The notes: generated from the sequence alone by a model not told the origin. Positions 1 to 6,702 are shown, counted from the stretch's first letter. The stretch: 8,894 bases of DNA from Candidatus Izemoplasmatales bacterium (GCA_028691335.1 JAQUZK010000044.1:1-8894), one strand, 5' to 3'. Program-made: numbers and translations.

Positions 1-1849
1 AATTCAATCTGGTTTTACTAAAGTAGCTAAATCTTATGTATTATATAGAAAGCAGCATGAAAAAGCCAGAGATGCAGTCTCTACATATATTGATTATAAG
101 AAAGCTGTTAATGAGTATTTAAACTTAAAAGACTGGAGAGTTAGTGAGAACGCTACAGTCACATACTCTGTTGGTGGTTTAATTTTGTCTAATAGTGGGA
201 CGATTTCAGCAAACTATTGGCTTTCAGAAGTTTATGATGAAGATATTGCTAAGTTGCATCAAGATGGAAGTATGCATATCCATGATTTATCGATGTTGAC
301 GGGGTATTGCGCTGGTTGGTCTTTAAAACAGTTAATTTATGAAGGCTTAGGTGGAGTGGGAGGAAAGATAACTTCTAAACCAGCTAAACATCTTCAAACA
401 TTATGTAACCAAATGGTTAACTTTTTAGGAATTATGCAAAATGAATGGGCAGGGGCACAAGCGTTTAGTTCATTTGATACTTATTTAGCGCCTTTTGTTA
501 GAACAGATAATTTGAGTTACAGTAATGTCAAGAAAAGTTTAGAATCATTTATCTTCGGTGTAAATACTCCAAGCAGATGGGGTTCTCAAGCTCCTTTTAC
601 TAATATTACAATAGATTGGGTATGTCCGGAAGATTTAAAAAATCAACCAGCCATAGTTGGGGGTAAGTATCAAGACTTTAATTATGGTGATTTACAAGAA
701 GAAATGGATATAATCAATAAAGCGTTTTTAGAAATAATGATTGAGGGGGACGCTAATGGAAGGGGTTTTCAGTACCCAATACCTACTTATTCAATAACTA
801 AAGACTTTGATTGGTCAGAAACAGAAAATAATAAATTGTTATTTGAAATGACAGCTAAGTATGGTACTCCATATTTTTCAAATTATGTAAATAGTGACAT
901 GGCTCCTTCCGATGTAAGAAGTATGTGTTGTAGACTTCGGTTAGATTTACGTGAGTTAAGGAAAAAAAGTGGTGGATATTTTGGTAGTGGTGAAAGCACT
1001 GGATCTATTGGGGTAGTAACAATTAACCTACCTAGAATTGCTTATTTAGCAGATAACTTAGAAGATTTTTATTCAAGGCTGACTTATGTTATGGATAAAG
1101 CTGCTAAATCATTAAAAACTAAAAGGACTGTTGTTAATAAATTTTTAGAAAATGGCCTTTATCCTTATACAAAACAATATTTAGGAACCTTTAGAAACCA
1201 TTTCTCGACAATAGGCGTAATTGGAATGAATGAAGTGTGTTTAAATGCTAAATGGTTGAAAGAAGACTTATCTAAAGATGTTTCTCAAAAGTTTACAATT
1301 GATGTGCTAACCTTTATGAGAGAAAAGCTTAGTGATTATCAAGAAATGTATAGTGATTTATATAATCTAGAAGCTACTCCCGCTGAATCAACAACATATC
1401 GATTCGCAAAGAAAGATAAAGAATTATATCCTGAAATCATTACTGCTGGAAAAAATGGAGAAGCTCCTTATTATACTAACAGTTCCCATTTACCTGTCGA
1501 TTACACAGATGATTTATTCAAAGCATTAGATATTCAAGATAAGTTACAAACTCTATATACTAGCGGTACAGTTTTTCATGCATTTTTAGGCGAAAGAATG
1601 CCTAATTGGGTAGTTACATCAAAATTAGTTAAAGCAATATCGGATAATTATAAACTTCCTTATTATACGATTAGCCCAACTTATTCAGTATGCCCTGATC
1701 ATGGTTATTTAAATGGAAAACATGAAATATGTCCTATCTGTAAAAAAGAAGTTGAGGTCTATAGTAGAATAACTGGATATTACCGTCCTGTTAAGAATTG
1801 GAATAGTGGTAAAAAAAGTGAGTTTAAAGAAAGAAAGAATTATATATAG
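1..1849 (+). CDS. nrdD: Anaerobic (class III) ribonucleoside-triphosphate reductase, 5' end outside the window
   Basis: This glycyl-radical enzyme reduces ribonucleoside triphosphates to deoxyribonucleotides without oxygen, in the cytoplasm, after activation by the radical-SAM activase NrdG. The frame is open from the window edge (first full codon at base 2), giving 615 visible residues. TTG at 185 is internal, because conserved sequence (ENATVTYSVGG) precedes it. The first residues (VAKSYVLYRKQHEKARD) look like the end of an ATP-cone regulatory domain. Active-site cysteines are likely the Cys of LTGYC (base 308) and of SMCCRL (near 927); the Met two residues before the second Cys resembles formate-using NrdD. 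Near the C-terminus a C-x2-H-x9-C-x2-C zinc-site pattern (1691-1741) precedes the radical loop RITGYYRPV, whose Gly is at 1775-1777. The stop is TAG. No nrdG follows; a terminator closes the unit. The family call is very secure; the formate subtype is inference. Confidence 0.97.
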   Translation, partial: IQSGFTKVAKSYVLYRKQHEKARDAVSTYIDYKKAVNEYLNLKDWRVSENATVTYSVGGLILSNSGTISANYWLSEVYDEDIAKLHQDGSMHIHDLSMLTGYCAGWSLKQLIYEGLGGVGGKITSKPAKHLQTLCNQMVNFLGIMQNEWAGAQAFSSFDTYLAPFVRTDNLSYSNVKKSLESFIFGVNTPSRWGSQAPFTNITIDWVCPEDLKNQPAIVGGKYQDFNYGDLQEEMDIINKAFLEIMIEGDANGRGFQYPIPTYSITKDFDWSETENNKLLFEMTAKYGTPYFSNYVNSDMAPSDVRSMCCRLRLDLRELRKKSGGYFGSGESTGSIGVVTINLPRIAYLADNLEDFYSRLTYVMDKAAKSLKTKRTVVNKFLENGLYPYTKQYLGTFRNHFSTIGVIGMNEVCLNAKWLKEDLSKDVSQKFTIDVLTFMREKLSDYQEMYSDLYNLEATPAESTTYRFAKKDKELYPEIITAGKNGEAPYYTNSSHLPVDYTDDLFKALDIQDKLQTLYTSGTVFHAFLGERMPNWVVTSKLVKAISDNYKLPYYTISPTYSVCPDHGYLNGKHEICPICKKEVEVYSRITGYYRPVKNWNSGKKSEFKERKNYI

Positions 1850-1854
1850 ATAAA

Positions 1855-1890
1855 AAAATCAACTTTAAATAGTTGATTTTCTTTTTTATT
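1855..1890 (+). terminator. Rho-independent terminator of nrdD
   Basis: A perfect 10-bp stem (AAAATCAACT at 1855-1864 with AGTTGATTTT at 1871-1880) encloses a 6-nt loop and is followed by CTTTTTTATT. It starts 6 bases after the nrdD stop and separates nrdD from the ABC operon. Confidence 0.85.
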
Positions 1891-1936
1891 ACTATATAAC
1901 CAATAAATTATCAGTTAAAGGTAAAATAAATATTAC

Positions 1937-1964
1937 TTGCTTATTGGATAATTCATTGTAAAAT
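1937..1964 (+). promoter_or_regulatory. Possible sigma-A promoter of the ABC-exporter operon
   Basis: TTGCTT (1937-1942) and TAAAAT (1959-1964) lie 16 bases apart in the only intergenic stretch before the operon, about 55 bases upstream of the first start codon. The region is so AT-rich that chance matches are likely. An alternative pair TTGGTA (1975)/TTTAAT (1997) would place the transcription start almost on the ribosome binding site and is less likely. The -35 overlaps one arm of a CCAATAA/TTATTGG inverted repeat. Confidence 0.4.
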
Positions 1965-2007
1965 TTGTTTTTTTTTGGTAAGATTATATTAGCATATTTA
2001 ATATTTC

Positions 2008-2014
2008 GAGGAGA
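2008..2014 (+). promoter_or_regulatory. Ribosome binding site that selects the second ATG
   Basis: GAGGAGA at 2008-2014 is followed by two consecutive ATG codons, at 2017 and 2020. Counting from the end of GAGGAG (2013), the gap is 3 bases to the first and 6 to the second. The second has the more usual spacing, so 2020 is preferred as the start. Confidence 0.65.
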
Positions 2015-2019
2015 AGATG

Positions 2020-2784
2020 ATGAAAGAAACTATAAAAGTAGAAAATATATCCAAGACATTTGTTTTATCAAAAAAGCAAATGAAAATAGATAAAACTGAT
2101 ATCAAGAAGAAAGTTGCGGTTAATGACTTGTCTTTTACTGCTTATTCAGGTGAAATATATGGGTTATTAGGACCTAATGGTGCAGGGAAAACAACTACTT
2201 TAAGATGTATATCAACACTTATTAAACCAGATAAAGGCGATATTTTTGTTAATGATCATTCGGTTATAAAAGAAGCGGATCAAGTTAGAAGAAAAATAGG
2301 ATTTTTAACAAGTGAATTGAAGTTAGAGGATTTCTTTACACCAAACTATCTTTTTGATTTTTTCGCTAAACTACATGATATTCCTTTAGATGTGGCTAAT
2401 AAGAGAAAAATAGAAATGTTTGATAAATTTGGAATTACAAATTTTCAAGAAGTAAAAATCGCTGAACTTTCAACTGGTATGAGACAAAAAGTGCAGATCG
2501 TAATTTCTATTGTGCATGATCCTGATATCATTATTTTTGATGAACCAACTAATGGTTTAGATGTTTTAACAGCGAAAATTGTTACTGACTTTCTTTTAGA
2601 GTTAAAAGAAACTGGAAAAACAATTATTGTGTCGACACATATTTTCTCATTAGTTGAAAAAATCTGTGATCGCGTTGGTATTATTCTAGATGGAAAACTA
2701 AGATTAACGGACACAGTTAAAAATCTTACTAAAGACCAAAGCTTAGAAGATACGTTCTTTGACTTGGTTAATCAAGAGGTGTAA
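2020..2784 (+). CDS. natA: ABC-2 exporter ATP-binding subunit, NatA-like
   Basis: This cytoplasmic ATPase drives the membrane protein encoded next to it. In the 254-residue product, Walker A GPNGAGKTT is at about 51-59, the ABC signature LSTGMRQK at about 150-157, Walker B IIIFDEP at about 170-176 with its catalytic Glu, and the H-loop His in VSTH near 207. The position where most ABC ATPases carry the Q-loop glutamine reads FLTSE, with no Gln. A basic insertion (about 17-31) precedes the beta strand that leads into Walker A, as I recall for NatA-type proteins. The length is close to B. subtilis NatA. The gene is the first of a closely spaced series, 5 bases before the permease. The ABC ATPase call is certain. 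The NatA assignment, and hence sodium as a substrate, is inferred from overall resemblance and from pairing with a NatB-sized permease; drug or peptide export is possible. Confidence 0.93.
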   Translation: MKETIKVENISKTFVLSKKQMKIDKTDIKKKVAVNDLSFTAYSGEIYGLLGPNGAGKTTTLRCISTLIKPDKGDIFVNDHSVIKEADQVRRKIGFLTSELKLEDFFTPNYLFDFFAKLHDIPLDVANKRKIEMFDKFGITNFQEVKIAELSTGMRQKVQIVISIVHDPDIIIFDEPTNGLDVLTAKIVTDFLLELKETGKTIIVSTHIFSLVEKICDRVGIILDGKLRLTDTVKNLTKDQSLEDTFFDLVNQEV

Positions 2785-2789
2785 AGACT

Positions 2790-3959
2790 ATGAAGAATAT
2801 AATAACGATTTTTAAAAAAGAATGGGATAGAGTAATTCAGGATAGAAGATTGGTAATCATGGTTATTTTATTACCAGGTATTTTAATATATACTATTTAC
2901 AGTTTTATGGGTGCGATGATGAATAATCAAGAACAAGAGATGACTGACATCGCAATTGTAAATCCCACTGATGGATTTACGAATAAATACCAATTATATG
3001 AAAATGATAATTATCTCAATGTGATTGAAATTAATGAGTCACAAGTAGAAGAATATCAAAATATGATTGATGAAGAAGAATGGACTATTCTTATTGTATT
3101 TCCAGAGGGTATAGAAGACTATGATGGAAGTGGAGAACCAAAAGAAGTTACAATATATTATAATCCAAATGTTTTAGCTTCTAGCAACGTTTCAAATCGA
3201 TTTATAGAGTATTTGATTGAGTATCAAGAAGATTTGTTTAAAGAAAGATTTGATGATAAGAAAATATATGTCTTAAATCAAACTGGAACTACAGTTGATG
3301 AATCACAGTTAATGGGAAGTATATTAGGACAGCTCTTACCTATGCTAGTAATTATGTTTTTGTTTTCTGGAGCGATGAGTATAGGACCAGAATCAATTGC
3401 GGGAGAAAAAGAAAGAAACACTTTATCAACTATCCTTATTACTCCTATCAAAAGAAAAGAATTAGCTTTAGGTAAGATATTAGGTTTATCTGTCTTATCC
3501 TTACTTTCAGCAGTTTCCTCATTTTTAGGTATAATTTTATCTTTACCTAAATTAATGAATTATCAAGGAGCTAATCTTTCAATTTATGGTTTTAATGATT
3601 ATATATTAATTTTCTTGATATTATTTTCTACAATTTTTGTAATTATTGGTATTATTTCAATTCTTTCAGCTTTTGCTAAATCTGTAAAAGAAGCGTCAAC
3701 TTATATTACTCCAATATATATTTTGACAATTATAGTATCAATCAGTTCATCTTTTGGAACTAATAATGATCCTCATATCTTAAGAGCACTTATTCCAATA
3801 ATTAATAGTGTAGATAGTTTGAAAATGGTGATGACTTTTTCTGATAATGTCATGTTATTTACATTAATAACAGTATTAGCTAATTTAGTGTATTTAACTG
3901 GTTTTGTCTTTATATTAAATAAAATGTTTAACAATGAAAGGATTATGTTCGCTAAATAG
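2790..3959 (+). CDS. natB: ABC-2 exporter permease, NatB-like
   Basis: This is the membrane half of the exporter, 389 residues, about the length of B. subtilis NatB. Helix 1 is at about 21-43. A large hydrophilic, probably extracellular, domain (about 44-175) follows, then five helices at about 178-198, 229-252, 270-295, 306-325 and 354-378. After helix 2 the motif ESIAGEKERNTLSTILITPI (201-220) is the cytoplasmic segment typical of ABC-2/NatB permeases, close to the usual AGEKERGTLE consensus. The start ATG lies 5 bases after the ATPase stop, and its ribosome site AGAGGT (2775-2780) lies inside the end of that gene, so the two are translated as a pair. The permease family is secure; sodium as the exported substrate is inference from the NatAB resemblance. 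Confidence 0.92.
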   Translation: MKNIITIFKKEWDRVIQDRRLVIMVILLPGILIYTIYSFMGAMMNNQEQEMTDIAIVNPTDGFTNKYQLYENDNYLNVIEINESQVEEYQNMIDEEEWTILIVFPEGIEDYDGSGEPKEVTIYYNPNVLASSNVSNRFIEYLIEYQEDLFKERFDDKKIYVLNQTGTTVDESQLMGSILGQLLPMLVIMFLFSGAMSIGPESIAGEKERNTLSTILITPIKRKELALGKILGLSVLSLLSAVSSFLGIILSLPKLMNYQGANLSIYGFNDYILIFLILFSTIFVIIGIISILSAFAKSVKEASTYITPIYILTIIVSISSSFGTNNDPHILRALIPIINSVDSLKMVMTFSDNVMLFTLITVLANLVYLTGFVFILNKMFNNERIMFAK

Positions 3960-3966
3960 GTGAGTT

Positions 3967-4506
3967 ATGAATAAAAACATAATTAATATTTTTGGTTCTT
4001 CTGGATCAGGTTCAACTACATTAGCAAGAGAAATACAAAAGAAATACGGATATTATCATATTGATGTAGATGACGCTTTATGGGAGAGCACTGATCCACC
4101 ATTCTCTGTAAAAAGAAGTGATTTGGAAGCCAGAAATTATATTTTAGAAGAACTTAATAAAGATAGTAAAATCGTGATATCTGGATCATTAGTTGGATTT
4201 GGTGATGATATCAAAGATAAGATCAAATTATTCGTTTTTATTAATTTAGATATTGAAACTAGAATTAAAAGAATTGAAACTAGAGAAAAAAGAAGATTTG
4301 GAAAGAGAATTCTCCCTGGTGGAGACTTGTATCAAAAGCACTTAGATTTTTTAGAATGGGTCAGTAACTATGAAACCAATCCTGAATATATCCGTTCTAG
4401 AAAACAACATCTAAAATGGCTTAATGGGGTTAGTGTTCCTGTATTAAAAGTTACTGAAGAACTCAGTATTAATGAGTTATTGAAGTTAGTAACACCTTTT
4501 ATTTAG
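3967..4506 (+). CDS. P-loop nucleoside/nucleotide kinase-like protein lacking the Walker A lysine
   Basis: This 179-residue cytoplasmic protein looks like the adenylate/shikimate-kinase-related group of small P-loop kinases. The phosphate-binding loop GSSGSGSTT (10-18) has Ser16 where the Walker A lysine should be. I recall a group of related proteins that read GASGSGTTT there, so this may be a family trait rather than damage. Further kinase-like features are the hydrophobic strand and acidic patch YHIDVDDALW (about 30-39), the strand IVISGSLVGFGDDI (about 69-82), the strand LFVFINLD (88-95), and a basic, lid-like segment RIKRIETREKRRFGKRI (about 98-114). The ribosome site AGGTGAG (3958-3964) overlaps the stop of the permease gene, so it is in the same transcript. 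The start must be here because the P-loop begins at residue 10. The substrate is unknown. Confidence 0.75.
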   Translation: MNKNIINIFGSSGSGSTTLAREIQKKYGYYHIDVDDALWESTDPPFSVKRSDLEARNYILEELNKDSKIVISGSLVGFGDDIKDKIKLFVFINLDIETRIKRIETREKRRFGKRILPGGDLYQKHLDFLEWVSNYETNPEYIRSRKQHLKWLNGVSVPVLKVTEELSINELLKLVTPFI

Positions 4507-4523
4507 TAAAACATAATTAGAAA

Positions 4524-4531
4524 GAAGTGAG
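4524..4531 (+). promoter_or_regulatory. Ribosome binding site that places the next start at ATG 4536
   Basis: GAAGTGAG resembles the GGAGGTGA end of the consensus site and precedes ATG 4536 by 4 bases. It overlaps the in-frame GTG at 4527, which therefore cannot be the start. Confidence 0.6.
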
Positions 4532-4535
4532 CTAT

Positions 4536-5048
4536 ATGTTTGATTTTAATTTAATACTTAAAGTAATCATTTCTGCAACTTTACTTTATTTTATTGTTAA
4601 TAGTTTTTTAAGATATCATATTTTTAACGAAATGTTCTTTATTTTATTTGCTTTTTCAACTTTAATTTTATTGATTATATATCATGATTTGGATTATAAA
4701 CCTACCTTCTTATATATCTTAATAGGGTTGGGAGCTATTTTTTCAGGTTTATTTGGATATTTTCTTTTCAAGAAGCAAATTTTTTATCTATTTTTAGCAC
4801 CTAATAAAGGACATTTTAATCGTATAGAAAAGTATTTGGAAACTAACAAAGATAAGAATACACATTACATTTTTACTAGCAAGCATTTCTATTTGCTTAG
4901 ATTTTATCAGAGTGATTTAAAGTCAGTAAAAAAATTAATGAAAGGACTTGAAGCCGCTGAAAGCAAAGTTAAAATTAGGTTTACCATCTGTAATTATTGG
5001 CAAATTATTATATTTATCACGTTGATGGTTATATTATGGCGCTTCTAA
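4536..5048 (+). CDS. Unrecognised four-helix membrane protein
   Basis: I do not recognise this 170-residue family. Hydrophobic segments at about 6-24, 33-49 and 57-78 form an N-terminal membrane block. A basic, soluble stretch of about 70 residues follows (about 79-150), rich in Lys and aromatic residues (it includes YIFTSKHFYLLRFYQSDLK). A last helix (about 153-168) sits at the extreme C-terminus. No catalytic motif, signal peptidase site or cysteine cluster is visible. ATG 4536 is chosen over GTG 4527 because the ribosome site covers the GTG. The gene lies 29 bases after the kinase-like gene and 12 before the radical-SAM-like gene, all in one direction, which suggests an accessory or envelope role linked to the exporter. 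That role is inferred from position only. Confidence 0.7.
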   Translation: MFDFNLILKVIISATLLYFIVNSFLRYHIFNEMFFILFAFSTLILLIIYHDLDYKPTFLYILIGLGAIFSGLFGYFLFKKQIFYLFLAPNKGHFNRIEKYLETNKDKNTHYIFTSKHFYLLRFYQSDLKSVKKLMKGLEAAESKVKIRFTICNYWQIIIFITLMVILWRF

Positions 5049-5060
5049 AATTTGATTTAT

Positions 5061-5918
5061 ATGAATAATTATCGTGTAATAATTCCTAATAAATATAAGA
5101 ATAAATTCTTTGGCGTGGATTTTTTTGCGAATGTTTGTAATGGTTCAGATTCAAGCTTTAAGTATTATGCTTCATCAATTGATGAATTGATGATTTTTCA
5201 AAATGAAGAAGTAGGTTTTAGTGCACAAAAATTTGAGATTTTTAAATATGAAGTAGCCAATCTAGAGGATAAAGGTATTATAGGTTTTTTTCAAAACCCT
5301 GATATTTACGATTGCATAGATTCTATTAAAATCATCTTAGATGAACTTAGTAAAAATGAATTAGGATTATTTATTGAAAGTTCTTCTGAAAACATCTTAA
5401 ATGATTTAGAACTATTAAAGGATTTTTCTAGTAAATTACCTTTATTAGTCGCTATACCGATTAGTTCTTACAGTGAAATGAGTTTATCTTTTTTTAGTAA
5501 AGATAGAAATTTAGAAGCTAAATCAAAGTTGATTCATAAACTAGTCGATTCAGGTATTAATGTTGGATTAATCTACAAACCATTAATCCCTAGAATAAAT
5601 GATGATTTAAGTGATATGGAAAAAATTATTAATAAAGCTGATACATTAAATGTAAAATTTATTTACCCTAGTTTCACTTTATATTTTGATTCATTTAAAA
5701 TTAAAAATTTTTATGATATAATAGATAAAGAGAAACCTGAATTAAAGAATTATTATTTTGATAATTATGGGTTTAAATATAGTTGGGAAAGTCAGAATTT
5801 AGAGCAATTAAAGAGATTCTTTGTTTTCGCCAGCAAAAAAAGTAAGATTAAGTTTGCGATGAAAGACATCATCTCTCTTTATAAAGATGAAGACTTTACA
5901 CAACTAAAATTATTCTAG
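5061..5918 (+). CDS. Radical-SAM (SPL family) homologue without the iron-sulfur cluster cysteines
   Basis: The 285-residue product follows, end to end, the pattern I recall for clostridial SPL-type (spore photoproduct lyase-like) radical SAM proteins: FGVDFFANV near the start, a GxxG strand, NDLELLKDFS, LLVAIPISSYSEM, KLVDSGINVGLIYKPLIP-IND (about 163-183), VKFIYPSFTLYF, then a C-terminal KDIISLYK. Where the family has GCxxxCxxC, this protein reads GSDSSFKYY, so Ser29, Phe33 and Tyr36 replace the three cysteines (codons 5145, 5157 and 5166). It cannot bind the usual 4Fe-4S cluster and is probably a pseudoenzyme, perhaps a binding or regulatory protein. The frame has no stop or shift. No ribosome site precedes ATG 5061 or the in-frame TTG 5052, unlike its neighbours. 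The homology is by recall, not by search. Confidence 0.72.
   Translation: MNNYRVIIPNKYKNKFFGVDFFANVCNGSDSSFKYYASSIDELMIFQNEEVGFSAQKFEIFKYEVANLEDKGIIGFFQNPDIYDCIDSIKIILDELSKNELGLFIESSSENILNDLELLKDFSSKLPLLVAIPISSYSEMSLSFFSKDRNLEAKSKLIHKLVDSGINVGLIYKPLIPRINDDLSDMEKIINKADTLNVKFIYPSFTLYFDSFKIKNFYDIIDKEKPELKNYYFDNYGFKYSWESQNLEQLKRFFVFASKKSKIKFAMKDIISLYKDEDFTQLKLF
5712..5722 (+). promoter_or_regulatory. Possible internal extended -10 promoter
   Basis: TGATATAAT (5714-5722) is a perfect extended -10 inside the radical-SAM-like gene, about 210 bases upstream of the DUF2188 gene. There is no good -35 (TTTAAA at 5694-5699 with 17-base spacing). The surrounding TTTATGATATAATA differs by one base from the promoter proposed for the sigma gene. 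It may be chance in AT-rich coding DNA. Confidence 0.25.
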
Positions 5919-5931
5919 GAGGTAGGCTTTA

Positions 5932-6615
5932 ATGTTTTTATTTGATTTCGCTGATTATAGGGATACATTAATTATCTTTGGAGTTGTAGTGCTAGTTATA
6001 GTTTTAGTTTATTTTATCTTTTTTGCCCCTAAAAATAAAAGTAAGGGTGAAGTTATAGTCAAACATGAGGAAGAACATTTTGAATTAGAAGAAAAATTTA
6101 ATGAAAATGAAATTAATGATGAGGATTTTAATGAAGTTCAAGAAGAAACTGTAGTTACTCCAGTTTTAAGTGAAGCTAGTGTCGAAGCTGTAGCTTTTGA
6201 AGATGAGAGCCAAGAAATAGAAGAAATAGTTTCAGAAGAAGGTGTATCAGTTGAAGATGAGCTTAATGATGAAGTAGTATCTAGTGTTGAAATTGAAGAA
6301 ACTATCGATAAGAATAGTCTAGATCAAGAAACTAAAGATGAAGTTGATCAAGATATTAATGTAGAATTGAATGATGATGATGATGAAATAGAAGAAACTG
6401 TAGATGAAGATAAAAAAGAATTAGGTAAATATCATGTTTTATACCGTAAAGATGATAATAAGTGGTATGTTAAACGTGAAGGATCAGATAAAGTATTAAG
6501 AGTACTTGAAACTCAGAAAGAAGCTATTGCTTGGGCAACTATTAAAGCGCTTAATCAAGACACTTCTATAGTAATTCATAAGCGTGATGGCAAAATTAGA
6601 AAGCAAAACTATTAA
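5932..6615 (+). CDS. Membrane-anchored acidic protein with C-terminal DUF2188 domain
   Basis: The 227-residue protein has three parts. One N-terminal helix (about 12-32) is followed by a lysine-rich patch, which predicts a cytoplasmic body. Next comes a very acidic Glu/Asp-rich linker of about 120 residues (about 44-163), including the run NDDDDEIEE, with low complexity and likely disorder. The C-terminal domain (about 167-227), from YHVLYRKDDNKWYVKREGS to VIHKRDGKIRKQNY, matches the DUF2188 pattern: a W-x-V strand, an EAIAWA helix, and a closing IHxRDGxIR. DUF2188 has no established biochemical role that I know of. The strong ribosome site AGGAGGT (5917-5923) overlaps the upstream stop and sits 8 bases from ATG. 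This is the last gene of the ABC operon, and a terminator overlaps its final codons. Confidence 0.85.
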   Translation: MFLFDFADYRDTLIIFGVVVLVIVLVYFIFFAPKNKSKGEVIVKHEEEHFELEEKFNENEINDEDFNEVQEETVVTPVLSEASVEAVAFEDESQEIEEIVSEEGVSVEDELNDEVVSSVEIEETIDKNSLDQETKDEVDQDINVELNDDDDEIEETVDEDKKELGKYHVLYRKDDNKWYVKREGSDKVLRVLETQKEAIAWATIKALNQDTSIVIHKRDGKIRKQNY

Positions 6616-6630
6616 GTTTTTGCTTTTTTT
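6600..6630 (+). terminator. Rho-independent terminator of the ABC operon
   Basis: AAAGCAAAACT (6600-6610) pairs with AGTTTTTGCTTT (6615-6626) around an ATTA loop with one bulged T, followed by a T run to 6630. The left arm and loop lie inside the last codons and stop of the DUF2188 gene. Confidence 0.8.
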
Positions 6631-6672
6631 ACCAAGAAAATGCCATAATCAATTGTTTATATCTATGAAGAG

Positions 6673-6702
6673 TTTTCAAGATACTTATATTTATGATAAA
6701 AT
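6673..6702 (+). promoter_or_regulatory. Likely extended -10 promoter of the sigma/anti-sigma genes
   Basis: TGATAAAAT (6694-6702) is an extended -10 (TG, one base, TAAAAT). TTTTCA (6673-6678) is a weak -35 at 18 bases. It lies between the upstream terminator and ATG 6730. This is a housekeeping sigma-A-type promoter; no clear ECF-type (AAC...CGT) autoregulatory promoter was found. Confidence 0.55.

Noticed and set aside
185..187. TTG as the start of nrdD
   Set aside because: The same frame is open to the window edge and encodes conserved NrdD sequence (end of the ATP cone and ENATVTYSVGG) upstream of it.
2445..2714. 89-codon open frame on the minus strand
   Set aside because: It lies wholly inside the well-supported ABC ATPase gene, encodes nothing recognisable and has no ribosome site; it is a shadow of the sense frame.
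4527..4529. GTG start for the four-helix membrane protein
   Set aside because: The Shine-Dalgarno sequence overlaps this codon; ATG 4536 is correctly spaced from it.
5145..5168. Frameshift or sequencing error as the reason the radical-SAM cysteines are missing
   Set aside because: The frame matches the family on both sides of the motif with no length change, and cysteine codons would need several separate substitutions (for example TGT/TGC to TCA).
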